Shown here piece by piece: positions 11,233 through 19,938 of a stretch of 64,000 bases of DNA (position 1 is its first letter; each line of letters begins with the position of its first letter). Origin of the DNA: Variovorax sp. V93 (GTDB lineage Bacteria; Pseudomonadota; Gammaproteobacteria; Burkholderiales; Burkholderiaceae_C). Below the pieces are notes generated by a model. That model was not told where the DNA came from, did no database searches, and saw nothing but the letters and a program-made list of their open reading frames with translations. The DNA is taken from assembly GCF_041154485.1 (NCBI RefSeq), contig NZ_AP028669.1, positions 1,736,001 through 1,800,000 of the forward strand. The letters run 5' to 3'. The position numbers were made by a program, and so were the translations under genes.

Positions 11233-11949
11233 GTGAATCCACACACAGGGACCAAGCCGGGGACAAGGCCGAAGGACGAGGCGCCCACGCTGGACCGCAC
11301 CACCTTCGGCCATCGCCTGCGCGCCGCGCGCAAGCGCTTCGGCTGGACGCTGGCGCAGCTGGCCGAGCGCTCGGGCGTGTCGATCACCACCATCTCGCGC
11401 GCCGAGCGCGGCCAGCTCGCGCTGGGCTACGAGAACTTCACCGCGCTCGGCCGCGCGCTGGAGATGGACATGAACGCCATGTTCGCGGGCGCCGGCGTCA
11501 AGCCCGCGCAGCTCGACGGGCCGGTCGTCACGCGCGCCGGCAAGGGCGTGGTGTACCGGGGCCTGTCGATCGCGTATGAATTCCTCGGCACCACGGCGGC
11601 CGGCAAGCAGATGAGCCCCATCGTGGGCACCGTGCATGCGCGCCGCATCCACGGCCCGGAAGACTTCGTGCGGCACTCCGGCGAGGAATTCGCCTACGTG
11701 CTGTCGGGCGAGATCGAGGTGCACTTCGACAACGGCGAGGTGGTGCGCCTGGCGCGCGGCGACTCGCTGTACTTCGACAGCCGCATCGGCCACGCCTATG
11801 TGAGCGTGAGCCGGCAGCTCGCCAAGATCGTGGGCATGACCACCGCGGAGAGCGGGCACATGAGGTCGGCGCGCGAGGCGCCTGAGCCGGGGCCGGAGCC
11901 GAAGCGCAAGGCCGCGGCAAGGAAGACCCGCCGCGGCCGGAAGGATTGA
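11233..11949 (+). CDS. XRE-family transcriptional regulator with a C-terminal cupin sensor domain
   Basis: A 238-residue protein with an HTH_3 domain (about residues 19-75, RLRAARKRFGWTLAQLAERS) followed by a linker and a cupin_2 barrel (about 130-205, EEFAYVLSGEIEVHFDNGE). The tail is rich in Lys and Arg. Proteins of this build commonly repress amino-acid, polyamine or peptide catabolic operons and bind a small ligand in the cupin. The start is taken as GTG 11233, because the in-frame ATG at 11095 would place the operators inside the coding region and adds non-protein-like sequence. It is divergent from the peptide operon and probably controls both it and itself. The inducer is unknown. Confidence 0.85.
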   Translation: MNPHTGTKPGTRPKDEAPTLDRTTFGHRLRAARKRFGWTLAQLAERSGVSITTISRAERGQLALGYENFTALGRALEMDMNAMFAGAGVKPAQLDGPVVTRAGKGVVYRGLSIAYEFLGTTAAGKQMSPIVGTVHARRIHGPEDFVRHSGEEFAYVLSGEIEVHFDNGEVVRLARGDSLYFDSRIGHAYVSVSRQLAKIVGMTTAESGHMRSAREAPEPGPEPKRKAAARKTRRGRKD

Positions 11950-11970
11950 AAGGACGGCTCTTGCAAGGTG

Positions 11971-12000
11971 TTGACTGCGGCGCGGTGCCAACGCTATAGT
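11971..12000 (+). promoter_or_regulatory. Sigma-70 type promoter for the MFS gene
   Basis: TTGACT (11971-11976), 18 bases, TATAGT (11995-12000). This is close to the housekeeping consensus and lies about 115 bases before the MFS start codon at 12114. The leader contains the palindrome GTAAGCGTTAC at 12031-12041, which could be an operator. Confidence 0.6.
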
Positions 12001-12113
12001 CGCGGCCGCAGTCGCCCACGCGGCGCTGCCGTAAGCGTTACCGTCATCCAACGCGTCCTTTGTCGAGAGGATCCCAGCGGGGAATATCTCGATCCATAAA
12101 GACGCGCCTTGGC

Positions 12114-13316
12114 ATGACATCACTTTTCTCATCCGCTTCCGTTCGCCCCCTCGAGACCCGTTCTGCTTTCACGGGGCTCGCCCCGGTGGTGCTGGCGGTC
12201 TTCCTCGGATTCCTTGCAATCAGCGTTCCGCTGGCTGCGCTCGCGCTCCAGGTGCGCGACCGCCTGGGATTCGGCGCGGCCACCGTCGGCTGGGCCATCG
12301 GCCTTCAGTCGCTCGCCACTTTGCTGACCCGCCACCAGGCCGGCACGCTCTGCGACCAGCGCGGCCCGCGGGCCGCTGTGCTTTTCGGCCTTCCGCTGGC
12401 CGCCTGTTCGGGCCTGGCCTATGGCTTGTCGAACGCCCTGCCCATCGATCCCGCTGCGAAGCTTGCCGTCCTGCTGCTGGGCCGGCTGGTGGCGGGCGTC
12501 GGCGAAAGCCTGTTTCTCACCGGCTTGATGAGCTGGGGCATTGCACGCGTGGGCGCCGCCCGCACCGGGCAGGTGATGTCGTGGACGGGCATTGCCATCT
12601 ACGCCGCGCTCGGGCTCGGCGCGCCGCTCGGGCTGGCCGTGCAGGCGTCGCATGGCTTCACGGGTGTGGGCGTGGCCGCGCTGCTGGCACCGATGCTGGC
12701 CTGGGTCATCGCGGCGCGCCTTCCGGCGGTGGCCGCGGCAGGCGGGCAGCGCGTGCCCTTTCATCGGGTGCTCGGACTGATCTGGCGGCCCGGTCTCGTG
12801 CTCGCGCTGGCGACCGTGCCCTATGCCGCGATGGCGGCCTTCCTGACGCTCGACTACGCGGCCCACGGCTGGCCGCATGCCGGCACGGCGCTGCTCGGCT
12901 TCGGTGCCGCCTATGTCTTCGTGCGGCTGGCCGGTTCGGGCCTGCCGGACCGCTTCGGCGCGACGCGCGTGGCCGTGGGCTCATTGATTTTCGAGGCCGT
13001 GGGGCAGGTGCTCGTCTCGTGCGCCGCCACGCCCGCGATGGCCGTGTGCGGAGCCACGCTGACGGGGCTCGGCTTTTCGCTCGTGTTCCCGGCGATGGGC
13101 GTGCTGGCGACCCGGTCGGTGCCGCCGCAGCAGCGCGGCCGCGCGGTGGGCAACTTCATTGCGTTTGCGGACATCGCAATGGGGGTGACCGGACCCGCGG
13201 TCGGCATTGCGACGCAGTGGCTCGGGATCACGGCAGCTTTCCTCGTGGGTGCCGGCGCGACCTGTGCCGCGCTGTGCCTGCTGCCTTCCTTGCGGCTCGG
13301 CCGCAGCAGCGGCTAG
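12114..13316 (+). CDS. MFS transporter of the YhhS (UPF0226) type
   Basis: A 400-residue major-facilitator protein with about 12 membrane helices. The first helix (VVLAVFLGFLAISVPLAALA), followed by a GFGAATVGWAIG loop and LLTRHQAGTLCDQRG between helices 2 and 3, matches the YhhS/YfcJ subgroup. These are predicted drug or metabolite exporters with no firm substrate. A TTG start at 12060 would add 18 residues, but ATG 12114 begins close to the first helix and is preferred; neither has a strong ribosome site. It has its own promoter at 11971-12000. Confidence 0.8.
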   Translation: MTSLFSSASVRPLETRSAFTGLAPVVLAVFLGFLAISVPLAALALQVRDRLGFGAATVGWAIGLQSLATLLTRHQAGTLCDQRGPRAAVLFGLPLAACSGLAYGLSNALPIDPAAKLAVLLLGRLVAGVGESLFLTGLMSWGIARVGAARTGQVMSWTGIAIYAALGLGAPLGLAVQASHGFTGVGVAALLAPMLAWVIAARLPAVAAAGGQRVPFHRVLGLIWRPGLVLALATVPYAAMAAFLTLDYAAHGWPHAGTALLGFGAAYVFVRLAGSGLPDRFGATRVAVGSLIFEAVGQVLVSCAATPAMAVCGATLTGLGFSLVFPAMGVLATRSVPPQQRGRAVGNFIAFADIAMGVTGPAVGIATQWLGITAAFLVGAGATCAALCLLPSLRLGRSSG

Positions 13317-13430
13317 CGGCGCGAAGCGCTACCGCATGGGGCCGCCATGGCACTGTCGCCGATTTGCAGCGCGCCGCGCTTCGGCTCGCTATGCTGGCGC
13401 CCGCCATCCACTCCAACAAAGAGAACCTTC

Positions 13431-14702
13431 ATGACCATGCGCTCCTCGCCTTTCTTCGCCCTGCGCTCCATTGCACTGGCCTGCGGCCTCGTGTTCGGTG
13501 CCGCCGCCGCCGCGCATGCCGCGCCCGATGCCAAGCTGCTCGCCGCCGCTGAAAAGGCGCAGCCCGCGGTGATCGACAACCTCAAGGAAATGGTGCTGAT
13601 CGAGTCGGGCAGCCTCAACGTCGACGGCCTGCTCAAGATGGCCGACGTGGTGGAAGCGCGCCTGAAGGCCGCCGGCTTCAAGACCGAGCGGCGCAAGGCC
13701 ACATCCGGTGCGGGCGCCGACATCGTCATCGGCACCCTCAAGGGAACCGGCAAGCGCAAGATCATGCTGCAGGGGCACATGGACACGGTGTACGCCGCCG
13801 GCATCCTGAACAGCCAGCCCTACAAGGTCGACGGCAACCGCATCTACGGACCGGGCATCGCGGACGACAAGGGCGGGCTCGCGGTGATGATGGCTTCGCT
13901 GAAGATCCTGGCCGACGCGGGCTGGCGCGACTACGACACGCTCACGGTGTTCATGAACCCCGACGAAGAGGTGGGCTCGGTCGGCTCCGGCGAACTCATC
14001 GCAACCATGGCCGATCAGCACGACACGGTGCTGTCCTTCGAGCCCACCGCGGCCAAGTCGGTGGCCAAGGGCGAATCGCTGCTGCTGGGCGCGGCCGGCA
14101 TCGCGCAGGCCACGCTCGACGTGAAGGGCCGCGCATCGCATGCAGGTGCTGCACCCGAGCTGGGCCGCAACGCCCTGTACGAGCTGTCGTACCAGCTGCT
14201 GCAGACCCGCGACGTGGCAAAGGACATTCCCGGCGTCGCACTCAACTGGACCGAGGCTCGCGCCACCGGGCCGATCAACCAGATCACCGAAAAGGCGCAG
14301 GCGCTCGGCGACATCCGCATCACGCAGCCTGGCGCCGAGAAGAAGCTCGAAGCCGCGCTGCAGGCGAAGATCGCGAGCGGCAAGCTGGTGCCCGATACCG
14401 AGACCACGCTCAAGGTGGAAGTGGGCCGTCCGGCTTTCGTGGCGGGCGAGAAGGGCCGCGCGCTGGGCGAGAAGGCGCAGGCCATCTACAAGGAGATCGA
14501 TCGCGAGCTCGCGCTCACGCCAATGACCGGCGGCGGCACCGATGCGGGCTATGCAGGCCGCTCCGGCAAGGCCACCGTGCTCGAGAGCTTCGGCCTGGCG
14601 GGCTTCGGCTATCACGCGCGCGACGAATACATCGAGGTCGACTCGATCGTGCCGCGCCTTTATCTCGTCACCCGGCTGCTGACCGAAATCGGCAAGCAAT
14701 AG
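13431..14702 (+). CDS. Exported M20 family metallopeptidase (glutamate carboxypeptidase / CPG2 type)
   Basis: A 423-residue zinc peptidase with a Sec signal peptide (residues 1-30, ending AAAAHA). Metal ligands and catalytic residues follow the carboxypeptidase G2 pattern: QGHMDTVY, GPGIADDKGG, the catalytic pair in NPDEEVGS, a third acidic ligand in FEPTAAK and a C-terminal His in GYHARDEY. The dimerisation insert lies in the middle. CPG2-type enzymes release C-terminal glutamate from folate-like or gamma-peptide substrates in the periplasm. The start at 13431 puts the signal peptide at the N-terminus; the frame is open further upstream without signal-like sequence. It converges with the DUF3300 gene. 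Confidence 0.86.
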   Translation: MTMRSSPFFALRSIALACGLVFGAAAAAHAAPDAKLLAAAEKAQPAVIDNLKEMVLIESGSLNVDGLLKMADVVEARLKAAGFKTERRKATSGAGADIVIGTLKGTGKRKIMLQGHMDTVYAAGILNSQPYKVDGNRIYGPGIADDKGGLAVMMASLKILADAGWRDYDTLTVFMNPDEEVGSVGSGELIATMADQHDTVLSFEPTAAKSVAKGESLLLGAAGIAQATLDVKGRASHAGAAPELGRNALYELSYQLLQTRDVAKDIPGVALNWTEARATGPINQITEKAQALGDIRITQPGAEKKLEAALQAKIASGKLVPDTETTLKVEVGRPAFVAGEKGRALGEKAQAIYKEIDRELALTPMTGGGTDAGYAGRSGKATVLESFGLAGFGYHARDEYIEVDSIVPRLYLVTRLLTEIGKQ

Positions 14703-14726
14703 CAGCGCGCGCCGCGGCGCTCCTTC

Positions 14727-16544
14727 TCAGGGTTGATCCTTGGGAGGTTCGCCGGGGCGGCCGGGTGGCCGGCGATGGGCGGCTGCGGCTGCGGCCGCAT
14801 GCTGCTGGGCCTGCTGTTGGCGCTGGGCCGCCTGTTGCTGCTGCTGTTGTTGGTGGAGCTGGGCCTGTTGCTGTTGGCGCTGCTGCTGCATCGCCTGTTG
14901 TTGTTGCTGGCGCGCGGCTTGCGCCTGCTGTTCCTGCTGCCGGTGCATCTGCTCTTGCTGCTGCTGGCGGGCCTGTTGCTGCGCCTGCTGCCGCTGCATC
15001 TGTTGCTGCTGCTGTGCCTGCTGGCGCCGCGATTGCTCCTGCTGTGCCGACTGCCTTTGCTGCTGGCGCTCCTGCATGGCCTGCTGCTGTTGTTGAGCCT
15101 GCTGGCTGGCGGCGCGCGCCTGTTGCTGCTGGGCCGCCTGCTGCCGCCGTGCCTGGTCCTGCTGCTGTTGTTGAAGCAAGGCCTGCGGCGCCTGCGGGGG
15201 CGCGTTGTGTGCCTGCTGCCGTGCCTGCCGCTCCTGTTGTTGTGCCTGTTGCCGTGCCTGTCGTTGCGCCTGCCGTTCTTGCTGTTCCTGCTGGCGCTGG
15301 CGGGCCTGCAACTGCTGGGCTTGTTGCGCGGCTTGCTGCTGTTCCTGCTGCTGGCGCATGAAGGCTTGCTGCTGCCGTGCCTGCTGCTCCCGTTGTTGTT
15401 GCTGTTGCTGCGCGAACTGGGCGTTCTGTGGCGGGGGCAGGCTCGGCGCGGCCGCGAAATTGGGCGCGGGAGCGCCTGGCGGCAGGCTGCGCGGTGCGTT
15501 GTTGTTGTAGACGTTGCGCACGTTGTTGACCACGGTCGTCGAACGCGAGATGTAGGTGCTGTTGTTGTAGATCACGGCAGGCCGCGCATAGGCCGGCGGC
15601 ACCGCGCGGTCGCGATCGCTATCGCGGTCACGGTAGCGCGGCGCACCCCAGTTCACATCCCAGGAGCGCCAGCCCCAGTCGTGCCGCTGGAGCGCGGCGC
15701 CCACGACCACGCCGAGCCCGAAGGTGAACGCGCCTGCCGCCGCCACCTGGCCGCGGCTGTAGCCGGGCGCAACCTCGACGGGCGGGGTGTACGCATAGCC
15801 GGGGTACACGGGCACGGGTTCGCCGTAGATGCGCTGCGGGTCGTAGCTCGGTACGTAGACCACGTCGGGCTGTGCGGGCTCGATGGTGATGAACTGCGGC
15901 GGCGGCTCGACCACGGCGGGGCCCGCGTAGACGGGCTGCATGTCAGGCGCCGGTGCGTAGTTGCGCGGTGTGGCGGCGCTGGCCACGCGCAGCTTGTCGT
16001 TGTTCTTGAGCCGGCCCGCCGCCGATGCGCGCTGGCGCATGACCTGGATCGCGTTCATCACGTCGGCCGGATCGTTGTAGTAGGCCTGCCCCAGCGCTTC
16101 GGTCCACGCGATGTTGCCGGCCATCTGGTCCAGCACCGGGCGGAATGCGGTGAGCGCCTTGACGCTCGGGTCCCAGGGCTGCTGGTTGGCCGCGTCGGCG
16201 AGCGCGCCGCCCTTCAAGGCCGCGTTCTGCACGAGCCAGCCGTGCGCCGCAGTGATCTGCTCGGGATAGGTGGCGCCGGCCAGCACCTGCGCCACCAGCT
16301 TGTCGGGGTACAGCGCGACGGGTGCGACCAGCTGGTAGAGCTGCTCGGCCGGGGGCGGCGTGTAGGCCGCGGGTGCGGGGGCAGCCGGCGCTGGTGCGGG
16401 CGCCGCAGCCGCTGGAGGCGAGGGCGCGGGTGCCGGCACCGAAGGCGTGTCGGTCCTGTTGCAGCCAGCGATGGCGAGCGCGCCGGTGCACAGCGAGATC
16501 GTCAGGAGCCGCGCGAGCGGTGTGCGGCGCAGTGATGTTGTCAT
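14727..16544 (-). CDS. DUF3300 domain lipoprotein with a long glutamine-rich C-terminus
   Basis: A 605-residue predicted lipoprotein: signal LLTISLCTGALAIAGC with the lipobox Cys at residue 28, a Pro/Ala-rich linker, then the DUF3300 domain from about 60 to 270 (AEQLYQLVAPVALYPDKL, and IEPAQPDVVYVPSYDP). The C-terminal 230 residues are almost entirely Gln, Ala and Arg, probably a long alpha-helical or coiled-coil rod. E. coli YacH has the same DUF. No biochemical role is established for it. A good Shine-Dalgarno sequence (AGGAACTCCAG) precedes the ATG. The gene stands alone, convergent with the M20 peptidase gene. Confidence 0.85.
   Translation of the reverse strand: MTTSLRRTPLARLLTISLCTGALAIAGCNRTDTPSVPAPAPSPPAAAAPAPAPAAPAPAAYTPPPAEQLYQLVAPVALYPDKLVAQVLAGATYPEQITAAHGWLVQNAALKGGALADAANQQPWDPSVKALTAFRPVLDQMAGNIAWTEALGQAYYNDPADVMNAIQVMRQRASAAGRLKNNDKLRVASAATPRNYAPAPDMQPVYAGPAVVEPPPQFITIEPAQPDVVYVPSYDPQRIYGEPVPVYPGYAYTPPVEVAPGYSRGQVAAAGAFTFGLGVVVGAALQRHDWGWRSWDVNWGAPRYRDRDSDRDRAVPPAYARPAVIYNNSTYISRSTTVVNNVRNVYNNNAPRSLPPGAPAPNFAAAPSLPPPQNAQFAQQQQQQREQQARQQQAFMRQQQEQQQAAQQAQQLQARQRQQEQQERQAQRQARQQAQQQERQARQQAHNAPPQAPQALLQQQQQDQARRQQAAQQQQARAASQQAQQQQQAMQERQQQRQSAQQEQSRRQQAQQQQQMQRQQAQQQARQQQQEQMHRQQEQQAQAARQQQQQAMQQQRQQQQAQLHQQQQQQQAAQRQQQAQQHAAAAAAAHRRPPGRPGEPPKDQP
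14800..15425 (-). repeat. Low-complexity CAG/CTG-type tract encoding the Gln-rich region
   Basis: On the plus strand this segment is a degenerate run of ctg, ttg and cgc triplets; on the minus strand it is CAG/CAA codons broken by GCC and CGC. The repeat unit is irregular, with mixed synonymous codons. That suggests selection for Gln-rich protein rather than a recent slippage expansion. The same tract creates a long leucine-rich open frame on the plus strand that is not a gene. Confidence 0.7.
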
Positions 16545-16699
16545 CTGGAGTTCCTGTGGGCGCAGAAGTCACGCCTTCGAAACTCTTCAACGGCGCGCTA
16601 CCTGTAGCGACGACGCCAGCGTGCATCGTCGATGCAACGGTCTGTGTCGGTGTTGCGCCGCCTGTGCTGTCGGCGCAGAACCACAAGTCGCCAGAAACC

Positions 16700-17338
16700 C
16701 TACTTGGCCCCGCCCGTGTATTTGCTGACGCTCGTTGCGTTCACGTGGTAGCCGCTCACGCCCATCATCGAATCATTGCGCAGGGTCTGCAGCTTGCCGG
16801 TGACCCACACGGTGTCCATGGCGCGGAACTTGGCGCCCTTGGGCGTTACCACATGCAGGATCTGGTTGGCCGGCGGCGGCGGCGTATGGATGCAGGCGCC
16901 GAAGTAAGGCACGAGCAGGAACTCGGTGACTTCGCCCTTGGCTTCCTCGAGCGGCACGATGAAGCCCGGGATCTTGATGTCCGCGCCGTTCATGGCCGGG
17001 TTGGTCGGCGCGTTGTTCGACACTTCCTGCATTTTCATGAGCAGCTCGTTGGCGCGCGGGTCGCCGTCGTTGAGCGCGCTCAGGTCCATGCCTTTGAATT
17101 CCTTGGCCGGGTCCCAGTCCTTGGGCACGAGTTCTTCCCAGGTGATCTGGCGCGGCTGGCCCGGCGCGGCCTTGGCCGCTGCGGCAGCTGCGGCCTTTCC
17201 GCCGAGCGGGTTCGATGCGGTGGTGTCCTTGGGCGCCGGCTCGGCGGCCCATGTGGCGGCGGCCAGGCCGGCGCCGGCCAGCAGCATCGAAAGCCGCGTG
17301 AAAGCCTGGATCGTGGGGTTCTTCTTTGCGATGCGCAT
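16700..17338 (-). CDS. DUF3299 domain exported protein (ZrgD/E-like component)
   Basis: A 212-residue protein with an N-terminal signal-like helix (residues 12-30, ending AAATWAAEPA) and a DUF3299 domain covering most of the rest (ITWEELVPKDWDP, IPGFIVPLEE, VPYFGACIHTPPPPANQ). The PYFGACIHTPPPP motif is the most conserved part of the family. A GAGGA site precedes the ATG. It is the last gene of a tight minus-strand set, only three bases after the permease stop. In Vibrio the equivalent cluster is the zinc-starvation system zrgABCDE, so a role in periplasmic zinc handling is inferred from the neighbourhood. Confidence 0.8.
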   Translation of the reverse strand: MRIAKKNPTIQAFTRLSMLLAGAGLAAATWAAEPAPKDTTASNPLGGKAAAAAAAKAAPGQPRQITWEELVPKDWDPAKEFKGMDLSALNDGDPRANELLMKMQEVSNNAPTNPAMNGADIKIPGFIVPLEEAKGEVTEFLLVPYFGACIHTPPPPANQILHVVTPKGAKFRAMDTVWVTGKLQTLRNDSMMGVSGYHVNATSVSKYTGGAK

Positions 17339-17341
17339 GGT

Positions 17342-18604
17342 TCAAATCCTCGGTGAGAGGCCGTCGGCAAGAGAGAGCCGGTAGGCCCGGATGCCGGGCA
17401 AGAGGCTCGCCAGCCAACCCGCGACCAGCAGGCTCGCCATCAGCAGCCATTCGTTCAGTGTAGGTGGCGAAAGGGTCAATGTCAGCCCGAACTGCGCCTG
17501 CAGCCATGGCGCGAGCAGGGCGATGCCGAGCACCGCCATCAGCACGCCGAAGGCCACGCCCAGCACTGTGACCATGGCGCCTTCGAGCGCAAGCAGCGCC
17601 AGCACATGGCGCAGGCCGGCGCCCACGGCGCGCAGCACGGCCAGTTCACGCCGCCTTTCGTTGAGCCCCGCCATCACCACGGAGACCAGGCCCGCAAGGC
17701 TCACGAGCGCGACCAGTGCCGACATCAGCAGCAGGGCGTTCTCGCCGATGCCGATCACGCTCCACAGCTCGTCGAGCGCCACGCCCGGCAGGATGGCCAT
17801 CAGCGGCTCGCCGGTGTAGGTGGAAATCCAGCGCTGCACGCCGAACACGGCGGAGCGGTTCTTCAGGCCCACGAGCGCGGCCGTTACGTTCTTGGGCGTG
17901 AGATCGAACTTGCGCACCTGCTCGGCCGGGATCTTCACGCCCGGCATCGGCGCGCCGCCCACCCATTCGAGGTGGATGGCTTCCATCGCCTCGAGGCCGA
18001 TGTGCACCGTGCGGTCGACTGGCGTGCCGGTGCGCGCGAGCACGCCCACCACGGTGAAGGGCTTGTCGGCATGCTCGGACGCGTTGAGTTCGCCGCTGCC
18101 GTGCGCGAGCGTGATCCTCTGGCCGACGTGGTAGCCGAGCTTGTCGGCCACTTCGGCGCCCACCACGGCATCGAACAGCGCGCTGAAGGGCTTGCCCTCG
18201 CGCAGCGCGAGCGGCTGGCGGTTGCCGTAGCGAAAGCGCGTGAAGTATTCGGGCGAGGTGGCGAGCACCGCGAAGCCGCGGTGCGAATCGCCCAGCGAAA
18301 GCGGCACCACCCAGTCGACGCCGGGGTGCGCAGCCAGCGCCTGCACGCTCTTCCATGAAATGTTGTTGGTGGCCGCGCCGATGCGGAACACCGAGTACAG
18401 CAGCAACTGCGTGGCGCCGGTGCGCGCACCCACGATCAGGTCGGTGCCCGAGACGGACGAGGCGAAGTTCTCGCGCAGCTCGGTGCGGATGCGCTCGACG
18501 CCGAGCAGGAGGAAGGTCGACAGCGCGATCGAGAAGACCGTGAGCGCCAGCGTGAAGCGCCGGTTCCAGGCACTGCGCCAGGCAATGGAAAAGAGCGCCT
18601 TCAT
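17342..18604 (-). CDS. FtsX/MacB-like ABC transporter permease (Zrg-like)
   Basis: A 420-residue FtsX-family permease: helix 1 at about 17-37 (LTLALTVFSIALSTFLLLGV), a large periplasmic MacB-type domain to about 285, then three helices in the last 140 residues. The preferred start, ATG 18604, begins MKALFSIAWRSAWNR, the usual entry of this family, and lies one base after the ATPase stop. Such permeases usually work with LolD-like ATPases in mechanotransmission or lipoprotein release rather than classical import, so how this one would serve zinc uptake is unclear. Confidence 0.85.
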   Translation of the reverse strand: MKALFSIAWRSAWNRRFTLALTVFSIALSTFLLLGVERIRTELRENFASSVSGTDLIVGARTGATQLLLYSVFRIGAATNNISWKSVQALAAHPGVDWVVPLSLGDSHRGFAVLATSPEYFTRFRYGNRQPLALREGKPFSALFDAVVGAEVADKLGYHVGQRITLAHGSGELNASEHADKPFTVVGVLARTGTPVDRTVHIGLEAMEAIHLEWVGGAPMPGVKIPAEQVRKFDLTPKNVTAALVGLKNRSAVFGVQRWISTYTGEPLMAILPGVALDELWSVIGIGENALLLMSALVALVSLAGLVSVVMAGLNERRRELAVLRAVGAGLRHVLALLALEGAMVTVLGVAFGVLMAVLGIALLAPWLQAQFGLTLTLSPPTLNEWLLMASLLVAGWLASLLPGIRAYRLSLADGLSPRI

Positions 18605-18605
18605 C

Positions 18606-19355
18606 TCACGCGTCCGCCGCCATGGCGGCAGGCGCCGCGCGGTTGATCTCGGGCAGCAGCACGTGCCGCGCAAAGCGCTGCGCAATGCGCTGGTCGTGGC
18701 TCACGAACACGAGCGCGCTGTTGTTGACTGCGCAGGCCGTCAGCAGCACGTCGAGGAAGGCTTCGCGCCGGTCTTCGTCGAGCGCGGAGGTGGGTTCGTC
18801 GGCAATCACCACCTCGGGCTGGCCGATGAGCGCGCGCGCCGCGGCCACGCGCTGCTGCTGGCCCACCGAGAGCTGCATTGCCTGCCGCTTCCAGAGGTTG
18901 TGGTCGAGGCCCATCTGCTCGAGCAGGTGTTCGGCCTCTTCGCGCGCGCTGCCGCCGCGCGCGGCCTGGGATTCGCGCCGCTGCGAGAAGCGGCAGGGCA
19001 GCAGCACGTTGTCGAGCACGCTCAAATACGGCAGCAGGTTGAACTGCTGGAAGATGTAGCCGACATGCGCGACGCGGCAACGGTCGCGCGCGGCGCCCGA
19101 GAGCTGCGACCAGTCGTGCCCCAGCAGCATGACGCGGCCTTCGTCCGCCACCAGCACGCCCGCCAGCAGCGACAGCAGCGTGCTCTTGCCGCAGCCGCTC
19201 GGCCCGTGCAGGAAGACCGCCTCGCCCGCGGTGATGCGCAAGGCCTCGATGTCGATGCACGGCCTTGCCATGCCGGGCCACGAGAAGCGCAGCCCTTCGG
19301 CGGCGAGCACCACGCGCAGCGGCGGCGCGGCCTCGCCCTGGGGGACGGTGCTCAC
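18606..19355 (-). CDS. LolD/MacB-like ABC transporter ATP-binding protein (Zrg-like)
   Basis: A 249-residue ATPase with Walker A HGPSGCGKSTLLSLL, Q-loop YIFQQFNLLPYLSV, signature LSVGQQQRVAAARAL and Walker B VVIADEPTSALDEDR, all in the pattern of LolD and MacB nucleotide-binding domains. It starts four bases after the DUF2796 gene ends and stops one base before the permease, so it is clearly part of the same transport complex. Confidence 0.88.
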   Translation of the reverse strand: MSTVPQGEAAPPLRVVLAAEGLRFSWPGMARPCIDIEALRITAGEAVFLHGPSGCGKSTLLSLLAGVLVADEGRVMLLGHDWSQLSGAARDRCRVAHVGYIFQQFNLLPYLSVLDNVLLPCRFSQRRESQAARGGSAREEAEHLLEQMGLDHNLWKRQAMQLSVGQQQRVAAARALIGQPEVVIADEPTSALDEDRREAFLDVLLTACAVNNSALVFVSHDQRIAQRFARHVLLPEINRAAPAAMAADA

Positions 19356-19359
19356 GGCG

Positions 19360-19938
19360 TCACTTGCCCAGGTTCAGGCGAACGGGCTGGGTAGCTTGCG
19401 CACCGGCCGGGCGCTTGAGCTGGCGCTTGGACTGGCCTTGGGCAGTCGCAATCTGCACATCGATCTGGCGCGTGCCCTTGAAGGCGGAGAAAAGATTCAC
19501 GTCGATGAACTTTGCCGCGGCCGCATGGGTGCAGTTGAACGAAATGGTGGCGTCGAGGTCGGCGTGGCCCGCGGGCTCGCTGGGGTCGGGGTTGCCCAGG
19601 CCCAGTGCGCTGGAGCGTAGCTCGACCGGGCCGAGCTTGCAGTTGGCGGCCGGGTCGATGGCAAACAGCTTGTCGGCTGCGCGCAGCTGGGCGATGGCGT
19701 CTTCGGCGGTCTTCTTCTCGGCATCGGTCTTGGGCGCGCGCTCGAAGCCGACGATGTTGTCGAGCGGGGACTCCATGTCGATCACCACCGTGGGCCCGTC
19801 GACCGCCACGTCGAGCTTGAGTTGCCCATGCACGTGCGCATGCTGCTGCTGCGCCTGGGCGGAAAGAAAGGGGGCTGCGAACAATGCCGCGGCCAAAGCG
19901 AAGCCGGATGAAATGCGTCGAAGTCGGGTCTTGCTCAT
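19360..19938 (-). CDS. DUF2796 periplasmic protein (ZrgA-like)
   Basis: A 192-residue secreted protein. The signal peptide (residues 1-29, ending FLSAQA) is followed at once by QQQHAHVHGQLKLDVAVDG, the His-rich start typical of DUF2796/ZrgA proteins and a likely metal site. A single pair of Cys/His-containing segments follows (AANCKLGP, ISFNCTHAAA). The ATG at 19938 overlaps the TGA of the sulfurtransferase gene by four bases, giving translational coupling. In Vibrio cholerae ZrgA belongs to a second zinc uptake system. No Zur-type operator is visible nearby. Confidence 0.82.
   Translation of the reverse strand: MSKTRLRRISSGFALAAALFAAPFLSAQAQQQHAHVHGQLKLDVAVDGPTVVIDMESPLDNIVGFERAPKTDAEKKTAEDAIAQLRAADKLFAIDPAANCKLGPVELRSSALGLGNPDPSEPAGHADLDATISFNCTHAAAAKFIDVNLFSAFKGTRQIDVQIATAQGQSKRQLKRPAGAQATQPVRLNLGK

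Noticed and set aside
14733..16535. Leucine-rich 600-residue open frame on the plus strand
   Set aside because: It is the antisense of the Gln-rich DUF3300 gene. CTG triplets opposite CAG codons create the leucines. The opposite frame has a lipoprotein signal, a known domain and a ribosome site.
16596..16609. Palindrome CGCTAC-CT-GTAGCG upstream of the DUF3300 gene
   Set aside because: A single short palindrome in GC-rich DNA, with no second copy or nearby regulator to support an operator call.
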